This document shows positions 43,810 to 51,331 of a stretch of DNA of 64,000 nucleotides, in pieces (the first letter of the stretch is position 1; each line of letters opens with the position of its first letter). The translations under genes and the position numbers were made by a program. The notes under the pieces are model-generated. The model worked only from the letters and a program-made list of their open reading frames with translations, ran no database searches and was not told where the DNA came from. This stretch comes from a virus: IMG/VR virus record IMGVR_UViG_3300010885_051426, positions 1 to 64,000 of that record. One strand, written 5' to 3'.

Positions 43810-46800
43810 TGGTTCCGATGGTGGTTATGTCAAGATAATCATCATCGGCTAAGTATAGGTTTGTCCCACTACTAACACTAACACATATGTTTACAACACC
43901 AGTTGAATCCTGGTATCTAAATGCGTCGAATCTAATGTTGTTTATGGCATAGGTATTTTCTGTACTAGATCCCGTAGATGATCTAAGAATTCTAACCGTA
44001 ATACTGGTTTCGGGACCTGGTCCATATACTGTTAAACTTGTGGTCTGAAACTGAGCTGCAGCTGGCAATACTCTAAAGAATGGAACACCGCTGATCTGTA
44101 AATAACTACTAACACTGGCACCAGTGCTGGTTACCCTCACAGCTGTTAAACCAGAGCTAGTATATAAAACTGGCATATTTACTGTGATGCTGGTATTTGA
44201 ATTAATATTTACAATGGTATAACTGGTATTGTCTGCTGTGGCAGCATTGAGTTTTATCACACTACCCGTGGTTAATTGTGATGTAAATGTTGTTAATGTA
44301 CCCACAATGCTTGTCGATGCTGATGTAGTATTAACAGTTCCTGACAATGTCAGCACACTGCTGATATAACTAAACGGTAATTGAGGTGATATATCAATTT
44401 CAGTATCATTGACAATGTTAATTACAGTATAGGCTGTGGTTGTGGACGATCCAATACTGATTAAACTATCTCGAGTAAGACCAGTAAATACAGTACCTGC
44501 GCCTAGTAATCGGCTGATACTGCTTCCAAATGTATTATCTGGACCCCAGGTTCGACCAACTATGGCCACGCTGCTTCGTAATGCCTGTGTGGTTGTTGGC
44601 GTAACAGATATTTCATTGTTGTTGATTATGGAAGTTATGGTATAGGCTGTTGTATTAGAACTATTTTGAAAATATAATCGATCACCAATGGCAAAATTAG
44701 TAGCAAAGTTTGTGCCAATACCATATACAGTATTATTAAATACACTGGTGATAATCTGCCCAGTTAAACTGGTAGTACCATAGGTCCAAACATTGCTGCT
44801 ACCACCCAACCAAATATTAGCTGCTGTAAAATAACTAAGTCCATTGTTGTTACTGAATTGCAATGCAAGATTTTGTCCAGCACCTGGTACATTGCCACCA
44901 TTGCTGACATCACCAACCAGGAAATCAATGCTAAGATCTAACTGACCACATTCTACAAAACTAGTAGTTAAAACAAAAGGTGTTATTGTGCCAATACTAG
45001 AACAATTTAATATAAATGCATTGGTGGCAAAAGTAAATGCTGTAGCAGGAGTACTAGTACCACTAAAATTATTAGTGCTGACACTAACAGGCACTGCGCT
45101 CCAGCTAGCCACGAGACCAGTACTGGTAATGTTATAACTATCAAAAGTTTCTGACATGCTGGTGGTGTATTGTTTTTCCTGATCAATTTCAATGCGCATG
45201 GCAAATCTATCATAGCTAGAACCGCGCTGACCATTATAGGGTTTAAATCTAAATATACCCTGACTACCAGGCACATAGGTTGTTGAGCTAACTGGAGCTC
45301 CACTGGCTCGAGCATGATAAACTATGCTGCTGGTATAACTACTGACTGGTCTGGGCGCCACCAGCATGCTGGTATTGCTGTATAGATCAAATATGGTATA
45401 AATGGTATCATAGTTGTTCAGACAAATTCTGTCGCCTACTCTAAAAGTAGATACAAACGTTGTGCCTGTTCCTACCAAAATGCCAGTACTGCTGCTGGCT
45501 GTTACATAACCCGGTGTTGGTACTGTAAACTGTATGCTGTTTGAACTGTGAAAATAAATTGATTGACTAAGTCCAAGTGAATTGTTTAGGGCTATGTCCT
45601 TGTAATTTCGCTGAGTTTCATTATCAAAATAGGGAACAAATGAAGCCGTGGAGCTCACGGTTATGTTGATGATGTTATCTTCTTCGCCTGCAAGATTACC
45701 TCGACTATTTTTACCATAGGTTATGAGCATGATCATGCTGCCAACGCTGGTGTTTGTAATGTTGGCTTCGGGAATTTTGTAGGTTAACAATCCACTGGTT
45801 ATATTCACCAGCACAGTTTGACCAGAGGTAACGCTGTTGGAGTTTACGTATCTGGTTACAGTCAGTCCGGAGTTAGTATCATATGGCCAGGCTATGAGTT
45901 GTTCGGTTAAATCTATGGTTTGTCCAAACTTGTCCCAGCTGGGACCTTCAAATCTGGTTCGTTCGCGTAGATTATTGCCAGTAAAAGTATCAGTCAATGT
46001 TTGTAGTGCAAATGTTATGTGTTCACCTGGATAGTCATAGAGTGTACTATAGCTAATATTACCTATGCCAGCATAGGTCTGCGTTGAAAATCCAGTGGTT
46101 GTAGCCACCTGTGTGGTACTAGTACCAGTTTGTAGATCCGCAGTGCGGTCAAAGGTAAATGTTGGCGCAACCAGAAAGTCCAGGCTTGTGGGGAATGAAA
46201 CAGTTGTATCAATAACAACGCTGGTTCCAAAGTCAACATTGATGTTGTTTGGATTGGTACGAGCAGAAAATTCATTAAACATGGCTGTACCAGTTGGGTG
46301 CAGCTGTTTTAGTATGTGATCAGCCCAGCGTTCGCGATCCAAACCACTTTTGATGACATAGCTAAAGTCCTGATAGTATGTACTGTCCTGCAACACCTGA
46401 TTGTAGCTAAGCTGACTGTTGCTGTTTCTGTATATGCCGTTCTGGGTAGTCATGGTACTCATGGAACTTACGGTGACTAAACTGGTGGTGGATTCGGCAA
46501 AGTTATACACGATGCCTCGTATACTTTCACCACTGGTAAATGTACCACGAACTGCACCAGTCTGAAACACCAGATCATATACACTGATGCCATTTTGACC
46601 TACTACTTTGATGACATCATTGACCACGGCATGGGCTGTACTGGTCAGACCCGTAACCCAGCTATGTTTTAGATCTTCAGGGTTACCAGTTGTACTGCGT
46701 ACACGCAGACTGCGTTCAACATACCAAAGACCATCGCTGGTTTTGAACATAACTTCACGCGGATAGTTTATCTGTATGTCATCATTGAAAAATGCTTTAA

Positions 46801-47122
46801 AAAAGAATCTAAAACTTTTTTCGTTGCCTTTGTTTTTAAAACATTCTTTAAAATACTTTACCAGTATGCTTCGATCCACAGCACTAGAACTGGGTAAATT
46901 AGGCACATAGGTATTTAAAAATTGTATGGCTAGATTATCAGCAGTGGTATCTATGTCTCGATTGAGCTGTATGTTTTGTATGCTGTGCTGTACGCCAGTA
47001 CTGCTGTTGTCCAGGTATTCAAAATACTTGGTCATGAAGATCACATACAGTGGATAATAATCACTGACGTAATCTGGGATCTGCTGATCCAGTATGTGGG
47101 TTAATTTACGATTTTGTTCCAT
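43805..47122 (-). CDS. Baseplate wedge protein in gp7 position (1105 aa)
   Basis: The order gp25, gp6, this gene, gp8 places it as gp7, whose T4 length (1032 aa) is similar. The N-terminal 150 residues (HILDQQIPDYVSDYYPLYVIFMTKYFEYLD, then FKNKGNEKSFRFFFKAFF and YPREVMFKTSDGLW) are a helical domain typical of this cyanophage family. The remainder is beta-rich, with at least four copies of the recurrent GTxFxxxFxxGDxI...YTIxxIxxxT module (DNA about 44110-44790 and 45325-45540). Sequence homology to T4 gp7 is not evident by eye; the name rests on position. Confidence 0.78.
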   Translation of the reverse strand: MEQNRKLTHILDQQIPDYVSDYYPLYVIFMTKYFEYLDNSSTGVQHSIQNIQLNRDIDTTADNLAIQFLNTYVPNLPSSSAVDRSILVKYFKECFKNKGNEKSFRFFFKAFFNDDIQINYPREVMFKTSDGLWYVERSLRVRSTTGNPEDLKHSWVTGLTSTAHAVVNDVIKVVGQNGISVYDLVFQTGAVRGTFTSGESIRGIVYNFAESTTSLVTVSSMSTMTTQNGIYRNSNSQLSYNQVLQDSTYYQDFSYVIKSGLDRERWADHILKQLHPTGTAMFNEFSARTNPNNINVDFGTSVVIDTTVSFPTSLDFLVAPTFTFDRTADLQTGTSTTQVATTTGFSTQTYAGIGNISYSTLYDYPGEHITFALQTLTDTFTGNNLRERTRFEGPSWDKFGQTIDLTEQLIAWPYDTNSGLTVTRYVNSNSVTSGQTVLVNITSGLLTYKIPEANITNTSVGSMIMLITYGKNSRGNLAGEEDNIINITVSSTASFVPYFDNETQRNYKDIALNNSLGLSQSIYFHSSNSIQFTVPTPGYVTASSSTGILVGTGTTFVSTFRVGDRICLNNYDTIYTIFDLYSNTSMLVAPRPVSSYTSSIVYHARASGAPVSSTTYVPGSQGIFRFKPYNGQRGSSYDRFAMRIEIDQEKQYTTSMSETFDSYNITSTGLVASWSAVPVSVSTNNFSGTSTPATAFTFATNAFILNCSSIGTITPFVLTTSFVECGQLDLSIDFLVGDVSNGGNVPGAGQNLALQFSNNNGLSYFTAANIWLGGSSNVWTYGTTSLTGQIITSVFNNTVYGIGTNFATNFAIGDRLYFQNSSNTTAYTITSIINNNEISVTPTTTQALRSSVAIVGRTWGPDNTFGSSISRLLGAGTVFTGLTRDSLISIGSSTTTAYTVINIVNDTEIDISPQLPFSYISSVLTLSGTVNTTSASTSIVGTLTTFTSQLTTGSVIKLNAATADNTSYTIVNINSNTSITVNMPVLYTSSGLTAVRVTSTGASVSSYLQISGVPFFRVLPAAAQFQTTSLTVYGPGPETSITVRILRSSTGSSTENTYAINNIRFDAFRYQDSTGVVNICVSVSSGTNLYLADDDYLDITTIGTI

Positions 47123-48984
47123 TAATTATTTACCGCTAACACGCTGATGTTGATGCCATTTTCAACGTTGCATATGGTTTCAGCCAGGGCATCGTCCAGA
47201 GTTATGAATTCATTATAGCTGGGGAATACTGCACTGACACTGCCCTGTACGCCGGCATAGACATAAAGTTCATTCACAGTACCCAGGTATCCAGCAACGG
47301 TTAATACGCTGTTAGAATTGATTGTAATTGTCCCAGTAGCATAGTCTACTGTACCTAAATTATCATTCATGATTGCGCCGTTGTCCAGATTATAGGTTTT
47401 TAAAGTTCCTGTACCTTCGTAATTTGGTGGTGATTCGTTTGGCACATCGCGAATCTGAGCCGGCACTATGCTGCCGCTGTTGTTAAAATAAAAATAACTG
47501 CTGCGAATTTCAGCTGGATGTAATTTAGTTGGAAACTGAATGGTCTGAGCACCAGTAAATCGAACATTGGGAATCAACCCAAATCTTCGAAGTAATTTAA
47601 ATTCAATGTTAACATTCAGTATAGCATTGTCTATGTCCATGATCTGTTCTTCAAGCTGACTGCGATAAAAGTTAGCATTAAATTGATTTAAATTGGTATT
47701 CATGAATGATACAACAGTATCATTGACCAGTGTCTGAATCTGAGCCGCAGTCTTGGCAGTCTGCGCGCTGCTGTATCTAACATTAATATCAAAATTCAAA
47801 TAGGTCAGTGTTGGATCAACAAATTCGTGTACGGCTGTTATAATACTACGAGGTTTTAATACCTGATTGACAATGTATTCTTTTTCAGCGGTTGTTAATA
47901 CATAACCAGTTTTAGGTTTCACACTGATGAATGTCTTGCCATACTGCGGAGGATTGTTTTCTTCGCCACCCCAGATGTTTACGCTTTGTATTCCAGGCAA
48001 ATAATTGCTGATCAAAGTAGAATAATCTGTTTTAGTAACGGCTCGGCCCTGAGCCGTATAATTGTTGAGGCTGCGGAATCTGATGCTGTCTATGGTTTCT
48101 TTTTCTGATCCACTGGCAGGTTTGCTTACTGTTGTTATGGTGCGATCATTGGCACCTTCGCCGGCTATGCTGTTTAAACTCCAACTCAGTGCAACGTTTG
48201 TACTGACATTGGCTGCATCACCGTCGCTGATCAGATAACGAACTTTTACAATGTCGCCCTGATTAAGTTTTTGCCCTAGTACATCGTCGCCAAAATAAAT
48301 TTCATACAATCCGCGTGTATTTTCCTGCACATAATAAACTGTACTGTCTGAATCAACTGCGGTTATGTCTGTAACCGGAGTATACAGAGTATCAAACTGG
48401 CCAACACCATTGCGTTGAATTAAAACCTGCATGGTCTGGGTGTCGACATTGGCATTGTTGATTTCGTAACGATCGTTTGGACTGCTGTTTGCACCCACGG
48501 TAAAATACTGTTCAATAATACGACCCTGATAGACTAAAACATCCGTAAAGGTATAGGTGCTGTTGATTGGTGTTGCACTATAACTACTGATGTTGTAAAA
48601 GGTATAGGCTGTGCCATCTATGATGGTGGTAAACTGTGTATAGGGTTCCAGAGTCAGGAAGTTTGGTGTGCTGGGAACATTTGAAACTGCCAGTGTTAGA
48701 TTGGCTGTTGCACTGCGACGACTCTGTGGTGTATAGTTGATCTGCTTGGCCAGGCTTACCACACTGGATCTTTTTAAGGCTGTATCCAGGAACATTTCGT
48801 TGCTGACCATGTTGGCCAACACTGCGTTATAATGTGTATTATAGGCCAGGATATCCAGCAGCACACTTAGGTTACTGGCATCAAAATCATAGTCTGTAAA
48901 CTGACTTTGATTTTTTAAATAGGTTTTTAAATTGTCTTTGATGGTATCAAAGTCAAGTTCGGTTACGCGGACGTTGTTGGCCAT
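47122..48984 (-). CDS. 6: Baseplate wedge protein (T4 gp6-like)
   Basis: The 620-residue protein begins RVTELDFDTIKDNLKTYLKNQSQFTDYDFDASNLSVLLDILAYNTHYNAVLANMVSNEMFLDTA in outline, the most conserved block of gp6/J-like wedge proteins. NNPPQYGKTFISVKPK and FRSQLEEQIM-type segments follow. gp6 forms the iris ring that joins the six wedges and triggers sheath contraction. The length is near T4 gp6 (660 aa). It shares one base with each neighbour (47122, 48984), so it is coupled to gp25 and the gp7-position gene. Confidence 0.96.
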   Translation of the reverse strand: MANNVRVTELDFDTIKDNLKTYLKNQSQFTDYDFDASNLSVLLDILAYNTHYNAVLANMVSNEMFLDTALKRSSVVSLAKQINYTPQSRRSATANLTLAVSNVPSTPNFLTLEPYTQFTTIIDGTAYTFYNISSYSATPINSTYTFTDVLVYQGRIIEQYFTVGANSSPNDRYEINNANVDTQTMQVLIQRNGVGQFDTLYTPVTDITAVDSDSTVYYVQENTRGLYEIYFGDDVLGQKLNQGDIVKVRYLISDGDAANVSTNVALSWSLNSIAGEGANDRTITTVSKPASGSEKETIDSIRFRSLNNYTAQGRAVTKTDYSTLISNYLPGIQSVNIWGGEENNPPQYGKTFISVKPKTGYVLTTAEKEYIVNQVLKPRSIITAVHEFVDPTLTYLNFDINVRYSSAQTAKTAAQIQTLVNDTVVSFMNTNLNQFNANFYRSQLEEQIMDIDNAILNVNIEFKLLRRFGLIPNVRFTGAQTIQFPTKLHPAEIRSSYFYFNNSGSIVPAQIRDVPNESPPNYEGTGTLKTYNLDNGAIMNDNLGTVDYATGTITINSNSVLTVAGYLGTVNELYVYAGVQGSVSAVFPSYNEFITLDDALAETICNVENGINISVLAVNN

Positions 48985-49379
48985 TATCGTACTCTGGTAA
49001 AGGTTGTTGTAAACTCAGATATATTCTGAGTATTTTTATTTTTATATACTATGCTAATATAGACTTCGTTGTTGTCTTTGTCACTGGGTGCTATTTCTAC
49101 GCTCAGAACATCAACACGGGGTTCATACTTGGTTATGGTATTGTACAGCACTCGCTGAGCCACACTGAGAGTAAAATCGTCCAGCTGTTCAAACAATAAA
49201 TTAGTCAATTGACAACCAAAGTCTGGTTCAAATGGTTTGTCATAGTTTTTGCTCATGATCAGATTGCGCAATGCACCACGTATGGCGTTGTCGTCGCTTT
49301 TACTAGCTACGTCGCGAGTTCGGACATTATAGGTAAATGCCGCGTCTAGATCTATGAATTGTCGGGTTGCTCTGGCCAT
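48984..49379 (-). CDS. 25: Baseplate wedge protein (T4 gp25-like)
   Basis: The 131-residue protein is the gp25 sheath-initiating wedge component. FIDLDAAFTYNVRTRDVASKSDDNAIRGALRNLIMSKNYDKPFEPDFGCQLTNLLFEQLD in outline matches the family, including the PFxPxxG signature (KPFEPDFGCQL). The length equals T4 gp25 (132 aa) almost exactly. A late promoter box lies only 5 bases before the ATG, so a transcript starting there would have no leader. Confidence 0.95.
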   Translation of the reverse strand: MARATRQFIDLDAAFTYNVRTRDVASKSDDNAIRGALRNLIMSKNYDKPFEPDFGCQLTNLLFEQLDDFTLSVAQRVLYNTITKYEPRVDVLSVEIAPSDKDNNEVYISIVYKNKNTQNISEFTTTFTRVR

Positions 49380-49384
49380 GTTAT

Positions 49385-49392
49385 TATTTATA
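49385..49392 (-). promoter_or_regulatory. Late promoter TATAAATA before gp25
   Basis: An exact minus-strand TATAAATA that ends 5 bases before the gp25 ATG. With the T4 late spacing, transcription would start at the A of the ATG. Confidence 0.65.
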
Positions 49393-49397
49393 CCGTT

Positions 49398-49682
49398 TTA
49401 TCCAAAAAATACTCTGGGACTGCCTTCTGCACTAACACTACCACAACTAACAGCATCGCCTATGCGAACCGCAGGCAACCCATTTACAAACACTGTGGGA
49501 CTTCCTGTGGCTGCTGCACCATCATGGCAATCGCCATCACAACAGTGTACAACCCAATGATCGCCCAGTCTATGCACACCTAACCCATTGACAAAAACAT
49601 CTTCACTGGCACTGTCATTGGGACGCGGTGGATAACAGCCATGTCCACTACAATAATCACCTAGTCTGGTCACAGCTGCCAT
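49398..49682 (-). CDS. PAAR-repeat tail tip protein (T4 gp5.4-like)
   Basis: The 94-residue protein has PAAR features: AAVTRLGDYCSGHG, VHRLGDHW and PAVRIGDAVSCGS, with repeated short strands and several Cys/His residues that can bind a metal at the point of the spike. PAAR proteins sharpen the central spike (gp5) that pierces the outer membrane. It lies between the tail-fibre assembly gene and gp25, close to gp5. A Gram-negative type host is consistent with such a tip. Confidence 0.88.
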   Translation of the reverse strand: MAAVTRLGDYCSGHGCYPPRPNDSASEDVFVNGLGVHRLGDHWVVHCCDGDCHDGAAATGSPTVFVNGLPAVRIGDAVSCGSVSAEGSPRVFFG

Positions 49683-49683
49683 G

Positions 49684-50049
49684 CTAGTCCTTGGGGTATC
49701 TGGTTTTTACAGCCAGACAATCTGCTATGTATTTGTTTATCTGTTCCTGATCATTTTTTACTATGCCGTCTAAGTATTCATATAAACTAGGATACGCAGC
49801 CGCTCTTAAATCAGCATAGGTAGGTACAACTGGTTCAGGTTCGGGTTCTGCGGCCGCAACAATGACATCTTTATACACCCATTGTTGATTTTCAAAGTAT
49901 AGTTCCTTGCCTTCGATGTTTGCGGGTGGCGCATCCAGAGTAGCATGAGCAGGAATTAAAAAAATTCCAGGTTCTAACGGACTTTCGTCAGCCAGACTGG
50001 AACCTATGTATTTAAATGTGTCTTTGTCGTAATTATAAATTTGTGTCAT
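49684..50049 (-). CDS. Tail-fibre assembly chaperone-like protein (121 aa)
   Basis: The N-terminus YNYDKDTFKYIGSSLADESPLEPGIFLIPAHATL and the C-terminal helix YPSLYEYLDGIVKNDQEQINKYIADCLAVKTRYPK resemble short proteins that follow collar-domain fibres and act as assembly chaperones or fibre partners. The middle holds a proline/glutamate linker. It directly follows the collar-domain gene. I cannot tell whether it is a chaperone or a virion part. Confidence 0.6.
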   Translation of the reverse strand: MTQIYNYDKDTFKYIGSSLADESPLEPGIFLIPAHATLDAPPANIEGKELYFENQQWVYKDVIVAAAEPEPEPVVPTYADLRAAAYPSLYEYLDGIVKNDQEQINKYIADCLAVKTRYPKD

Positions 50050-50050
50050 G

Positions 50051-50770
50051 TTAGAATTTAATACAAGCTAATAAAGAAATATTTCTAGGACGAGTTTCTG
50101 CTGCAGTGTTTACTACACGACTGGCATCAAATGTAAAATCTATAGTGGACGCACCACCAGCATTGGAGTCACCAGAGCTTATCCCCACAGTACCTTGAAT
50201 CGCTCCAGATGCAGTAAAATCTTGATTCAACCTGACACGAATCCGACCAAACGCACCCGTAATATTTTGCAAAGCATGTGCCTGGGCTGAGGCAAAACTG
50301 CGTCCACTATCTACACCTCGACCATCATCCCAGCTTCGAAGAAATTCGCCTCTGAGATCTGGAACATTAAATGTAGTGGATCCATCACCTGAGCCAAAGG
50401 TTATTCCTATGCTGGTGAATAAACTAGCATAGGTTGTTCTGGACAATGCAGCACCATTGGCTTTGACCCAGCCAGAGGGAGCAGTACTGGCAGAGAACAT
50501 CATAACAGTACCAGCTGTTATAGGATTAAACACTGCCAATGACGAACTTACTGTACTAATCTGTGTAGAAAGACTGCTGATCTGTGCTGTTATGCTGCTA
50601 ACAGAAGCAATCAATGTTGTAAATGACGATGATGCTCCACCACTTAGTAGATCAATAGAACCTGATATAGTATTAATCTGCGCAACAACACTGCTAAAAT
50701 TTTCATCTAACAGAGCCAGTCTGGCTGTGTCTTGACGTGTTCTAAACTGATTGGGTATTACATAGGTCAT
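50051..50770 (-). CDS. Phage tail collar domain short-fibre protein (239 aa)
   Basis: Residues about 95-150 form the tail collar domain: GTVMMFSASTAPSGWVKANGAAL, FNVPDLRGEFLRSWDDGRGVDSGR. The C-terminus ETRPRNISLLACIKF is also standard, as in gp12-like short fibres. The N-terminal 85 residues have a coiled-coil repeat (ISSLSTQISTVSSSL) that can make a trimeric stem. It likely forms a short receptor-binding fibre attached near the baseplate. It overlaps the next gene by 4 bases. Confidence 0.88.
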   Translation of the reverse strand: MTYVIPNQFRTRQDTARLALLDENFSSVVAQINTISGSIDLLSGGASSSFTTLIASVSSITAQISSLSTQISTVSSSLAVFNPITAGTVMMFSASTAPSGWVKANGAALSRTTYASLFTSIGITFGSGDGSTTFNVPDLRGEFLRSWDDGRGVDSGRSFASAQAHALQNITGAFGRIRVRLNQDFTASGAIQGTVGISSGDSNAGGASTIDFTFDASRVVNTAAETRPRNISLLACIKF

Positions 50771-51330
50771 GGTCCGGATATCCAGGTTATACTTGAATTT
50801 TCTATGTTATCATTAAGCCAGATAACTTGTTCTGCATCTATATTTATCCAACGAACTTGAGTGACTTTAGGCACAAAAACTCTGCGAGTTAAATCTGTAT
50901 AGTATAATAAATTAGCCTTGCCCGTGTCCCAGTTGTTTAAAACTACTATGTTGTATATTTGTGTTTCACCACCAGCACTGGCTGTATAATAATAGGTTTT
51001 ACTGATGGTGGGATCAGGACTCCATTTATAAATTTCTAATATGCTGCTAAATGTATCTGCTGCATTAACTTTGTCTTCTATGGCCAGCCAGCTGCTGGTG
51101 GTAACATTAGTTCGGTCTTTGCTTAGATATACTATGGTATTAGAAGTAAATACTTCACTGTAATAGTTGTATATGGTGTTGCTGGTAACCGTAACACTGG
51201 TATTGAACATATCAGTAGTTATGGTCACAGGAAAACTTGTACCAAAACTATTGGTGTAGCTAATACTATAGAAAAAATTTTCTAGTTCTAAATGAGTTCC
51301 TAAATTTGCATTACTAGGTATAAATGGCAT
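50767..51330 (-). CDS. Baseplate-region protein of unknown function (187 aa)
   Basis: I do not recognise the family. The protein is beta-rich with many Thr/Ser/Tyr and a central YKWSPDPTISKTYYYTAS stretch; it ends in VRWINIDAEQVIWLNDNIENSSITWISG. No signal peptide or catalytic motif is seen. It sits between gp5 and the collar-domain fibre, 1 base from gp5, so a structural role at the hub or as attachment for the short fibre is probable. Confidence 0.7.
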   Translation of the reverse strand: MPFIPSNANLGTHLELENFFYSISYTNSFGTSFPVTITTDMFNTSVTVTSNTIYNYYSEVFTSNTIVYLSKDRTNVTTSSWLAIEDKVNAADTFSSILEIYKWSPDPTISKTYYYTASAGGETQIYNIVVLNNWDTGKANLLYYTDLTRRVFVPKVTQVRWINIDAEQVIWLNDNIENSSITWISGP

Positions 51331-51331
51331 G

